From the NCBI GenBank assembly GCA_905188195.1, contig CAJJKY010000001.1:1-64000 (forward strand): a DNA stretch of 64,000 nt, in the 5' to 3' direction. The notes under the pieces were generated by a model. The model had not been told where the DNA came from and searched no databases. It was given only the letters and a program-made list of their open reading frames with translations. This stretch comes from Streptococcus parasanguinis (GTDB lineage: Bacteria; Bacillota; Bacilli; Lactobacillales; Streptococcaceae). The translations under genes and the position numbers were made by a program. Below, piece after piece: positions 56,877 to 64,000 of the stretch (position 1 is the stretch's first letter; every line of letters starts with the position of its first letter).

Positions 56877-58853
56877 ATGAACAAAGGGAAGGTACTCTTA
56901 GCTACCAGCGCTCTGCTTTTATCAGCTGGTGTACTGGCAGCCTGCTCAGGAGGAAAATCTAGTAGCTCTGGTGGTCAGACATTTAGCTATGTCTATACCC
57001 AGGATCCGGATACACTCGACTATTCGATTTCCAATAAAAAATCGACTTCCGAGTTTACAGGAAATGCGATAGATGGCTTGTTGGAAGTGGACAAGTATGG
57101 GAATTTGATCCCATCGCTTGCTAAAGACTGGACTGTTTCCAAGGATGGCTTGACCTATACTTATAAACTCCGTAAAGGGGTCAAATGGATGACTTCTGAA
57201 GGGGAAGAATATGGAGAAGTCAAGGCCAAAGACTTTGTCACAGGCCTCAAACACGCGGCAGACAAGAAATCACAAGCGATTTACTTGGTCCAAAAATCTG
57301 TCAAAGGCTTGGATGATTATGTTTCAGGGAAGACATCTGATTTTTCAACAGTTGGTGTGAAAGCTATTGACGATTACACCGTTCAATATACCTTGAGCCA
57401 ACCAGAAAGTTTCTGGAATTCCAAAACTACGATGGGGATCTTGATGCCGGTCAACGAAGAATTCCTGAAATCTAAAGGAGATGACTATGGTCAAGGAACT
57501 TCTCCGTCTAGTATCCTATACTGCGGTCCTTATTTGATCAAGTCCATCACATCTAAATCTTCTGCGATATTGGAAAAGAACCCAACATACTGGGATGCGG
57601 ATAATGTTAAGATCAGTAAAGTGAAGCTGACCTATTATGATGGACAAGACTCAGAATCCTTGATTCGTGGATTTGATAACGGCGACTATACAGTTGCCCG
57701 TGTTTTCCCAAATGGTTCTAACTATAAGAGTGTAGAGAAGAAGCATAAGGACGACATTGTCTATACTGACCAAGGTTCCTCTACCTACAATCTTTCCTTC
57801 AACATTGACCGTCAGGCTTATGAAATCACAAAGAAGACTACTGATGCTCAAAAGACTTCAACTAAGAAAGCAATCTTAAATAAAGACTTCCGTCAAGCCA
57901 TTATGTTTGCCTTCAACCGCAAGGCTTATGTAGCGCAAACGAACGGGGAAGCGGGTGCCAATAAGGTTATCCGTAATACCTTTACGCCACCAAACTTTGT
58001 CCAAATCGATGGGCAACAATTTGGGGATGCAGTAGAAAAAGACTTGGAAGCTTATGGGGATGAATGGAAAGGGGTCTCTGTCGCAGATGGAAAAGACACC
58101 CTCTACAATCCAAACAAGGCCAAAGAAGAGTTTGCCAAAGCTAAGGCAGATTTGCAGGCTCAAGGAGTTGAATTCCCAATTCATTTGGACCTTCCAACTT
58201 CTTCAACTTATACAGAAGGGATTAAACAAGCCCAATCCTTTAAACAATCAGTTGAGTCTACATTGGGAGCAGAAAATATTGTCATCGACCTGAATATGGT
58301 TTCTGAGGATGATCTTCAACGGGTGACTTACTTTGCTGAAAATGCTTCGCAACAAGACTGGGATTTGAACAATAACTTGGGTTGGGGACCAGACTATACG
58401 GACCCATCTTCTTACATTGATATCACTAGTGGTAAATCTGGCGAAAACGCCAATTCTTACTTTGGATTCGATGCTGGTACGGATAATGCAGCCGCAAAAG
58501 CAGCTGGTTTTGATGAATATGATCAATTGATCGAAGATGCGCACAATGAAACCAAAGATGTGAACAAGCGTTACGAAAAATACGCTGCCGCTCAAGCTTG
58601 GTTGACCGATAGTGCCCTCTTGATTCCGATCCATTCAGATGGAGCTTCTCCAGTCGTTCGTAAGACTGTACCATACTCTGCAGCCTTTGCTTGGACAGGC
58701 CACAAGGGTCAAACCTTCAACTATAAATATTTGGAAGTTCAAGACAAGGTCGTATCGGCTAAAGACTACGACAAAGCGCGTGATCAATGGAAGAAAGAAA
58801 AAGAAAAATCCAATAAAAAAGCGCAAGAAGAACTTGAAAAGCATGTGAAATAG
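56877..58853 (+). CDS. Oligopeptide ABC transporter substrate-binding lipoprotein (AmiA/AliA-like)
   Basis: A 658-residue SBP_bac_5 lipoprotein with lipobox LAAC (Cys23). It starts YVYTQDPDTLDYSISNKKST and contains the family segment GLTYTYKLRKGVKWMTSEG. It captures oligopeptides at the cell surface. No permease or ATPase genes are adjacent, so like AliA/AliB it probably shares the AmiCDEF transporter encoded elsewhere. Such proteins also take up signalling peptides. ATG 56877 follows gaggtg; the frame to 56868 adds only three codons. Confidence 0.92.
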   Translation: MNKGKVLLATSALLLSAGVLAACSGGKSSSSGGQTFSYVYTQDPDTLDYSISNKKSTSEFTGNAIDGLLEVDKYGNLIPSLAKDWTVSKDGLTYTYKLRKGVKWMTSEGEEYGEVKAKDFVTGLKHAADKKSQAIYLVQKSVKGLDDYVSGKTSDFSTVGVKAIDDYTVQYTLSQPESFWNSKTTMGILMPVNEEFLKSKGDDYGQGTSPSSILYCGPYLIKSITSKSSAILEKNPTYWDADNVKISKVKLTYYDGQDSESLIRGFDNGDYTVARVFPNGSNYKSVEKKHKDDIVYTDQGSSTYNLSFNIDRQAYEITKKTTDAQKTSTKKAILNKDFRQAIMFAFNRKAYVAQTNGEAGANKVIRNTFTPPNFVQIDGQQFGDAVEKDLEAYGDEWKGVSVADGKDTLYNPNKAKEEFAKAKADLQAQGVEFPIHLDLPTSSTYTEGIKQAQSFKQSVESTLGAENIVIDLNMVSEDDLQRVTYFAENASQQDWDLNNNLGWGPDYTDPSSYIDITSGKSGENANSYFGFDAGTDNAAAKAAGFDEYDQLIEDAHNETKDVNKRYEKYAAAQAWLTDSALLIPIHSDGASPVVRKTVPYSAAFAWTGHKGQTFNYKYLEVQDKVVSAKDYDKARDQWKKEKEKSNKKAQEELEKHVK

Positions 58854-58872
58854 ACTTTTCTTGAAGAAAACA

Positions 58873-58907
58873 GGAGAGACAGGTCCCGTATGGGACCTGT
58901 CTTTTTC
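58873..58907 (+). terminator. Intrinsic terminator of the peptide-binding gene
   Basis: Perfect stem agacaggtccc / gggacctgtct with loop gtat, followed by ttttttcttt-type T-run. Confidence 0.92.
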
Positions 58908-58976
58908 TTTGTCTGAACCTTTAAAAATCGCCTAAAAATGGTATAATAGGAGCATCACGAAAATTGGAGAGACGCT

Positions 58977-61478
58977 ATGAGTTTTTACAATCATAAAGAA
59001 ATCGAGCCTAAGTGGCAAAAATACTGGGCTGACCATCACACCTTTAAGACAGGAACAGATGCTTCAAAACCTAAGTTTTATGCATTGGACATGTTCCCTT
59101 ACCCATCTGGAGCGGGTCTTCACGTAGGACACCCAGAAGGCTACACAGCGACTGATATCCTTAGCCGTTTCAAACGTGCCCAAGGCTACAATGTCCTTCA
59201 CCCAATGGGCTGGGATGCCTTTGGTTTGCCTGCTGAGCAATACGCTATGGATACAGGGAATGACCCAGCGGAATTCACAGCAGAAAACATTGCCAACTTC
59301 AAACGCCAAATCAATGCGCTTGGCTTCTCTTACGACTGGGATCGTGAAGTCAATACGACAGATCCAAACTACTACAAATGGACGCAATGGATCTTCACTA
59401 AGCTTTACGAAAAAGGTTTGGCCTATGAAGCGGAAGTGCCAGTAAACTGGGTTGAGGAACTAGGAACAGCTATCGCCAACGAAGAAGTTCTTCCTGATGG
59501 AACCTCTGAGCGTGGGGGCTATCCAGTTGTCCGCAAACCAATGCGCCAATGGATGCTCAAAATCACTGCCTATGCGGAGCGCTTGCTGGCTGACTTGGAT
59601 GATCTTGACTGGCCAGAGTCTATCAAGGACATGCAACGCAACTGGATTGGGAAATCAACTGGTGCCAATGTCACTTTCAAAGTAAAAGGAACAGACAAGG
59701 AATTCACAGTCTTTACGACACGGCCAGACACTCTTTTCGGTGCGACCTTCACTGTTTTGGCTCCTGAACATGAACTAGTAGATGCCATCACAACACCTGA
59801 ACAAGCTGAGGCTGTAGCTGACTACAAACACCAAGCCAGCCTTAAATCAGACTTGGCTCGTACAGACCTTGCCAAGGAAAAAACAGGAGTTTGGACTGGT
59901 GCTTATGCTATCAACCCTGTCAATGGCAAAGAAATTCCAATCTGGATTGCCGACTATGTTCTTGCTAGCTACGGAACAGGTGCTGTTATGGCCGTACCTG
60001 CTCACGATGAGCGTGACTGGGAATTTGCTAAACAGTTTGGTCTTCCAATCGTAGAAGTCTTGGAAGGTGGCAATGTTGAAGAAGCTGCTTACACAGAAGA
60101 TGGGCTTCACGTTAACTCTGACTTCTTGAACGGTCTCAACAAAGAAGAAGCGATTGCTAAAATCGTGGCTTGGCTAGAAGAAAAAGGCTTTGGTCAGGAA
60201 AAGGTTACCTACCGTCTCCGCGACTGGCTCTTTAGCCGTCAACGTTACTGGGGTGAACCAATCCCAATCATTCATTGGGAAGATGGAACTTCAACTGCTG
60301 TGCCAGAAAGTGAATTGCCACTTGTCTTGCCAGTAACCAAGGACATCCGCCCTTCAGGTACTGGTGAAAGCCCATTGGCCAACTTGACAGACTGGCTGGA
60401 AGTGACTCGTGAGGATGGTGTCAAAGGTCGTCGTGAGACGAATACGATGCCACAATGGGCTGGTTCAAGCTGGTACTACCTCCGCTATATCGATCCACAC
60501 AACACTGAGAAATTGGCTGATGAGGACCTTCTCAAACAATGGTTGCCAGTCGATATCTATGTGGGTGGTGCAGAACACGCCGTGCTTCACTTGCTTTACG
60601 CTCGTTTCTGGCACAAATTCCTCTATGACCTTGGTGTTGTACCGACTAAAGAGCCATTCCAAAAACTCTTTAACCAAGGAATGATCTTGGGAACTAGCTA
60701 CCGTGACCACCGTGGCGCACTTGTGGCAACTGACAAGGTTGAAAAACGTGACGGTTCCTTCTTCCATGTGGAAACAGGAGAAGAATTGGAGCAAGCACCA
60801 GCTAAGATGTCTAAATCCCTCAAGAACGTGGTGAACCCAGACGATGTGGTGGAACAATACGGTGCGGATACCCTTCGAGTCTATGAAATGTTCATGGGAC
60901 CACTCGATGCTTCTATTGCTTGGTCTGAAGAAGGTCTGGAAGGAAGCCGTAAATTCCTAGACCGTGTATACCGTTTGATCACAAGTAAAGAAATCGTTGC
61001 AGAAAACAATGGCGCTCTTGACAAGGTTTATAACGAAACGGTTAAAGCTGTCACAGAGCAAATTGAGTCTATGAAATTCAACACAGCCATTGCCCAGCTC
61101 ATGGTATTTGTCAACGCGGCTAACAAGGAAGAAAAACTTTATGTAGACTACGCTAAAGGCTTTATCCAATTGATTGCTCCATTTGCCCCTCACTTGGCAG
61201 AAGAACTTTGGCAAACAGTGGCAGCAACAGGTGAGTCAATCTCTTACGTAGCTTGGCCAACATGGGACGAAAGCAAATTGATTGAAGACGAAATTGAAAT
61301 CGTCGTTCAAATCAAAGGAAAAGTCCGTGCTAAACTCATGGTCGCAAAAGACCTTTCTCGTGAAGAATTGCAAGAAGTTGCTCTAGCTGACGACAAAGTC
61401 AAAGCAGAGATTGATGGCAAAGAAATCGTGAAAGTGATTAGTGTACCTAATAAACTCGTTAATATTGTTGTGAAATAA
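58977..61478 (+). CDS. leuS: Leucyl-tRNA synthetase
   Basis: Class I synthetase charging tRNA-Leu. The 833-residue protein has the HIGH-type motif FPYPSGAGLHVGHPEG, the editing (CP1) domain with the T-rich FTTRPDTLFGATFTVLAPEHE, and KMSKS. Its promoter has TGGTATAAT about 28 nt before the gene; the leader is too short for a T-box and none is seen. Start ATG 58977 follows ttggagagac. Confidence 0.97.
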   Translation: MSFYNHKEIEPKWQKYWADHHTFKTGTDASKPKFYALDMFPYPSGAGLHVGHPEGYTATDILSRFKRAQGYNVLHPMGWDAFGLPAEQYAMDTGNDPAEFTAENIANFKRQINALGFSYDWDREVNTTDPNYYKWTQWIFTKLYEKGLAYEAEVPVNWVEELGTAIANEEVLPDGTSERGGYPVVRKPMRQWMLKITAYAERLLADLDDLDWPESIKDMQRNWIGKSTGANVTFKVKGTDKEFTVFTTRPDTLFGATFTVLAPEHELVDAITTPEQAEAVADYKHQASLKSDLARTDLAKEKTGVWTGAYAINPVNGKEIPIWIADYVLASYGTGAVMAVPAHDERDWEFAKQFGLPIVEVLEGGNVEEAAYTEDGLHVNSDFLNGLNKEEAIAKIVAWLEEKGFGQEKVTYRLRDWLFSRQRYWGEPIPIIHWEDGTSTAVPESELPLVLPVTKDIRPSGTGESPLANLTDWLEVTREDGVKGRRETNTMPQWAGSSWYYLRYIDPHNTEKLADEDLLKQWLPVDIYVGGAEHAVLHLLYARFWHKFLYDLGVVPTKEPFQKLFNQGMILGTSYRDHRGALVATDKVEKRDGSFFHVETGEELEQAPAKMSKSLKNVVNPDDVVEQYGADTLRVYEMFMGPLDASIAWSEEGLEGSRKFLDRVYRLITSKEIVAENNGALDKVYNETVKAVTEQIESMKFNTAIAQLMVFVNAANKEEKLYVDYAKGFIQLIAPFAPHLAEELWQTVAATGESISYVAWPTWDESKLIEDEIEIVVQIKGKVRAKLMVAKDLSREELQEVALADDKVKAEIDGKEIVKVISVPNKLVNIVVK

Positions 61479-61527
61479 CGAGTTTATTAGCCCTATTTGC
61501 CACCTTCAATAGTCCACTGGACTATTG

Positions 61528-61554
61528 AAGCCGAACAAGCTTGTAAATGTCGTA
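61528..61554 (+). terminator. Perfect stem-loop after leuS
   Basis: cttcaatagtcc / ggactattgaag with loop act (about 61505-61531 by count). It lacks a T-run; the main terminator follows about 40 nt later. Confidence 0.4.
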
Positions 61555-61569
61555 ACGAAATAAATTTAA

Positions 61570-61606
61570 AAGTCCTTCAGAGCTAAGTTCTGGAGGGCTT
61601 TTTGTA
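61570..61606 (+). terminator. Intrinsic terminator of leuS
   Basis: agtccttcagagct / ttctggagggct (G-U and one mismatch) around a short loop, followed by five T. Confidence 0.85.
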
Positions 61607-61631
61607 TTGCTATATGCTATAATAGTCCCAA

Positions 61632-61739
61632 CTAAGATAAAAACACAGTTCTGGTTGGTAGTCCAGACGTAGGCAAGCCTATCAGTAACCTTCCTCCTTG
61701 GTTGTCCATTCTTAGGGATAGATTTAAGGAGGTGCTGTC
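61632..61739 (+). promoter_or_regulatory. Structured leader of the YjdF gene, possible yjdF riboswitch
   Basis: A promoter TGCTATAAT at about 61614-61622 precedes a leader of roughly 110 nt containing pairings ggtt/aacc and taggc/gccta and ending in taaggaggtg. YjdF-family genes in Firmicutes are often controlled by the yjdF aza-aromatic riboswitch. I cannot match the consensus by eye, so the assignment rests on the downstream gene and leader length. Confidence 0.45.
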
Positions 61740-62153
61740 GTGGAAATTGTTTCAATTGGATTGACAGTTTATTTTGAAGATGGATTTTGGCATGGATTGT
61801 TTGAACAAGAGTATCAGGAAACTTATCAAGTTTGTCGTGTGACATTTGGTCAGCAACCAAAAGATGATGAAATTTTGAAATTTTTACAGACTCAGTTTGC
61901 TCGGTTATCTTTTAGTCCAGAGGCAACAGTCAAACAGTATGTGAAGATTAAGAATCCGAAGCGTCTGCAGAGAGCCGTAAAGAAACAGGTGAAGCAGAAA
62001 GTTTCTTCTAAGTCACAAGAGCTCTTGCAGTTGCAGTATGAGGAGAGAAAAAAGCATTCAAAACAACAGTCTAGTCTTCAAAAGCAATTGCTCAAACAAG
62101 AGAAATTTGAACGCAAACAGCAAAAACGTAAAGAGAAGCATAAAGGACATTAA
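61740..62153 (+). CDS. yjdF: YjdF family protein (DUF2992)
   Basis: A 137-residue protein. The N-terminal half is a small beta domain (LTVYFEDGFWHGLFEQEYQETYQVCRVTFGQQPKDDEILKFL); the C-terminal 60 residues are a highly basic Lys/Gln-rich helix. Family function is unknown; its riboswitch association suggests a role against aromatic toxic compounds. GTG start behind aaggaggtg with five to six bases spacing. Monocistronic, ending at a bidirectional terminator shared with the ECF operon. Confidence 0.85.
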   Translation: MEIVSIGLTVYFEDGFWHGLFEQEYQETYQVCRVTFGQQPKDDEILKFLQTQFARLSFSPEATVKQYVKIKNPKRLQRAVKKQVKQKVSSKSQELLQLQYEERKKHSKQQSSLQKQLLKQEKFERKQQKRKEKHKGH

Positions 62154-62171
62154 CCCTTATCTCTTTCATCA

Positions 62172-62211
62172 AAAAAGCTTCGGTAGGAAGAACCCTACCG
62201 AGGCTTTTTAA
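62172..62211. terminator. Bidirectional terminator between yjdF and the ECF operon
   Basis: aagcttcggtagg / cctaccgaggctt around a short loop, with A-run upstream and T-run downstream, so it works for both convergent transcripts. Confidence 0.88.
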
Positions 62212-62933
62212 CATGTTGAAAACGATTGTTGAATATCTGGATGATTTTCCCAATCAGCTCGATTGTAGCTTCCTGTAATAGTGTGCTCTTCAGAAAAGAG
62301 CAGAACCCGTTCCACAATCGGAGCGATTTGCTCGAAATAGTGGGAGGAAATCACAATCGTTTTTCCTGCTGTTTTGAGTTCTTGGAGCAAGGCGACAATC
62401 AGCTTCTGGTATTTGGTGGAGAGACCGTTAAAGGGCTCGTCAAATAGCAAGAGACTAGGATTCATGGTGAGGACACTGGCAATGGCGACTAGCTTCTTTT
62501 CCCCTCCGGAAAGATGGTAGGGAATACGATCTCTCAGGTGCTCAATCTCTAAAAGAGCGAGTGTATCATTGACGCGTTGGTCGATTTCAACTGCCGATAA
62601 GCCGAGTTGACGTGGGCCAAAAGCAAGCTCATCATAGACGCTTGTATTGAACAATTGCGTATCGCTATTTTGAAAAATAAGCCCGACCTGTTGAAATAGC
62701 TGGCCAGCACGATGGGGATCTTTTAAGAAGTCTTGGTCAATGGTCCAGTCCTTGAAGTGGTACTGACCAGAAGAGAGGGGCAGGAGTCCAACCAGAATTT
62801 TAAAGAGGGTAGATTTTCCCGCTCCGTTTGGACCCATCAGGCCAACGGTTTCCCCCTTTTGGATTTGGAGTTGAATATCATGGATTCCAGTCTCCTCTGT
62901 GTAGTGGTAATTTCCATCCTGAATGGTAATCAT
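62208..62933 (-). CDS. cbiO: ECF-type metal ABC transporter ATPase (CbiO-like)
   Basis: A 241-residue ATPase with Walker A GLMGPNGAGKSTLFK, Q-loop IFQNSDTQLFN, signature LSGGEKKLVAIA and Walker B SLLLFDEPFNGLS. The Q-loop sequence is typical of energy-coupling-factor ATPases. Third gene in the leftward CbiM-CbiQ-CbiO order, 12 nt after cbiQ. It probably energises cobalt or nickel uptake. Confidence 0.88.
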   Translation of the reverse strand: MITIQDGNYHYTEETGIHDIQLQIQKGETVGLMGPNGAGKSTLFKILVGLLPLSSGQYHFKDWTIDQDFLKDPHRAGQLFQQVGLIFQNSDTQLFNTSVYDELAFGPRQLGLSAVEIDQRVNDTLALLEIEHLRDRIPYHLSGGEKKLVAIASVLTMNPSLLLFDEPFNGLSTKYQKLIVALLQELKTAGKTIVISSHYFEQIAPIVERVLLFSEEHTITGSYNRADWENHPDIQQSFSTC

Positions 62934-62945
62934 AGGGCTTCCTTT

Positions 62946-63734
62946 CTAGCCAAGTAAGGTCGTGAAGGTCGTGAGAACCGCCAATTCCAATAGGAAAAAG
63001 ACGTCTTCCTTCTTCCAGTGGAAGGCTTCTTTGCGCTTTGTATCCATACCGTAGCCTCTCAGCAACATGGCCTCGTAGACCTCTTTGGTATGGTTTTTCG
63101 TTGATAGATACAAGAGACCTAGAAGAGAGCCAAAGAGATGGAGGTTCACTTTTTGACCAACGGTCCGGAGTTGGACGCACTCAATTTGTTGGTGAAGGTG
63201 TTTTCCCAAAATATAACTATATTTCAGCGTAATATCAATGGTCTGGACAAAGGTCTTGGGGAAATGTAGCTGCCTTAGGGCCTCAACCAGTTGGATGCTT
63301 GTGGTAGTGGCTAAAAAGAGAGAAATATTGAGGACAATCATCCCGGCACGTAGCAAAAAAAGCCCTCCATTTTGAAATCCTTGAAATAAGATGCTAGGCA
63401 AAATCACAATTGTGGAAATCAACAGCACCTTGAATAGGACCTTAAAGAGGTGGAGTAGGACCTCTCCAGGAAGCATGGCAATGTGCATTAACAAAAGGAT
63501 GCCGATCAACCACAGTTGGATGGGATGGTGGGCAGTCGTAATGAGAATGGCTAGAATTAAAAAGGAAACGAGCCGCATCCAAGACGAAGTTTTGGCCTTG
63601 AATGCGGGCGTCGTTTGTTTCATTTTGCCAAGAAAGTGGCGCAATGTTTGAAGATTCATTTGTAAATAGTGATGGCTTTTGGATGCTTCAAGAGTCGCTT
63701 GCTCTTGATGAAGCCAGTCAGGGAGTTTACGCAT
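62946..63734 (-). CDS. cbiQ: ECF-type metal transporter transmembrane protein (CbiQ-like)
   Basis: A 262-residue EcfT/CbiQ-family membrane protein with about five helices and the coupling-helix region ending YEAMLLRGYGMDTKRK, which contains the conserved Ala-Arg-Gly type motif (LLRGYG). It overlaps the preceding CbiM-type gene by eight bases. Confidence 0.88.
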   Translation of the reverse strand: MRKLPDWLHQEQATLEASKSHHYLQMNLQTLRHFLGKMKQTTPAFKAKTSSWMRLVSFLILAILITTAHHPIQLWLIGILLLMHIAMLPGEVLLHLFKVLFKVLLISTIVILPSILFQGFQNGGLFLLRAGMIVLNISLFLATTTSIQLVEALRQLHFPKTFVQTIDITLKYSYILGKHLHQQIECVQLRTVGQKVNLHLFGSLLGLLYLSTKNHTKEVYEAMLLRGYGMDTKRKEAFHWKKEDVFFLLELAVLTTFTTLLG

Positions 63735-64000
63735 GAGAAGTTTTTTCTCCGTTCATTGATCGAATGATTTTACTGATGATATAGAATATAAGGACGGCTG
63801 TCACGGCTGAGAGAATATAGCCGATCGCAATTTTCGTTCCAGGAATGGTGTAATCACTAAACAAGGCTTCAAAAGAGAATCCATTTTTGATCCCTGTTGG
63901 GACTTTGCCATGAAGCAGGCTACCCAATTCTTCAGTAGACCATTCACCAAAAGCTGTCCCATCTGCGAGGAGTCCAAGTGGGCTGAGGACGATCAAAGCA
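63727..64000 (-). CDS. Cobalt/nickel ECF S-component CbiM-type, C-terminal PDGLE part (partial)
   Basis: The minus-strand frame is open at the window edge, so the 5' part is missing. What is visible (SPLGLLADGTAFGEWSTEELGSLLHGKVPTGIKNGFSFEALFSDYTIPGT, then one membrane helix and SMNGEKTSHA) fits the C-terminal PDGLE/CbiN-like domain of CbiM-type proteins. It is the substrate-binding component of the ECF transporter. The metal is likely Co2+ or Ni2+ from the family; it cannot be decided here. Confidence 0.8.
   Translation of the reverse strand, partial: ALIVLSPLGLLADGTAFGEWSTEELGSLLHGKVPTGIKNGFSFEALFSDYTIPGTKIAIGYILSAVTAVLIFYIISKIIRSMNGEKTSHA

Noticed and set aside
58920..58976. T-box leader for leuS
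   Set aside because: The promoter leaves a leader of under 30 nt, too short for a T-box, and no T-box sequence is seen.

Overview
The window is chromosomal DNA of a viridans (oral) Streptococcus. The evidence is an intact late-competence comG operon and ssbB behind SigX-type boxes, a sulA-D type folate operon with fused FolB-FolK, a PsaBCA/FimA manganese transporter followed by tpx, a levQRST-like cluster next to a mannose-family PTS, BlpR/BlpH-like regulators and a CIRCE-controlled groESL operon. The gene set fits the mitis/sanguinis/parasanguinis groups; I cannot fix the species. No rRNA, CRISPR array, intact prophage or complete insertion sequence is visible.

Layout. 1-840: 3' end of rpoC and its terminator. 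1030-5690: one exopolysaccharide operon (UDP-GlcNAc 2-epimerase, membrane protein with a degenerate GGDEF-like domain, 46-residue membrane peptide, BcsA-like glycosyltransferase, GH8 hydrolase) from a near-consensus promoter; it resembles the Listeria Pss locus. 5820-12360: DUF1033 gene, comGA-GG, an adjacent methyltransferase and ackA. 12365-16975: CPBP protease and the folate operon, with folC and folE joined in one reading frame. 16930-17255: intergenic region with structured RNA element copy A. 17261-21980: DUF1846 protein, PepA, a possibly leaderless DUF4651 / thioredoxin-like / YtpR operon, and ssbB. 22126-29628: sugar-sensing cluster (binding protein, kinase, regulator, binding protein), then a cre-like site, a candidate operator and EIIABCD genes. 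29670-31800: groES-groEL. 31687-32590: gene-free region of structured repeats and a candidate small RNA.

32594-36318: BlpR/BlpH-like two-component system and an ABC exporter. Two direct repeats 21 bp apart in front of the exporter suggest the regulator controls it. A 180-bp repeat flanks the two-component genes. 37139-39636: decayed element between a partial duplicate of a tRNA-Lys 3' end and the tRNA itself, with a broken YezG-like immunity gene, a YeiH-family transporter, a palindromic IS-end remnant and a truncated XRE regulator. 39626-44606: tRNA-Lys, a candidate 6S RNA, rarA, DUF3013, NUDIX and GNAT genes, prmA-rsmE. 44749-47856: rel, a 168-bp tandem repeat, dtd. 47878-53100: PsaR-like regulator, a DUF3114-like gene, structured RNA copy B, and the tpx-psaA-psaC-psaB operon read leftward from a promoter overlapping a palindrome. 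53189-61478: pepO, a D,D-carboxypeptidase (possibly leaderless), an oligopeptide-binding lipoprotein and leuS. 61740-64000: a YjdF-family gene with a structured leader and the 3' part of a cobalt/nickel-type ECF transporter operon.

Recurring theme: sensing coupled to envelope or transport functions. The least explained items are the covarying RNA pair (A and B), the polysaccharide operon, the orphan BlpRH-exporter unit and the tRNA-Lys island.
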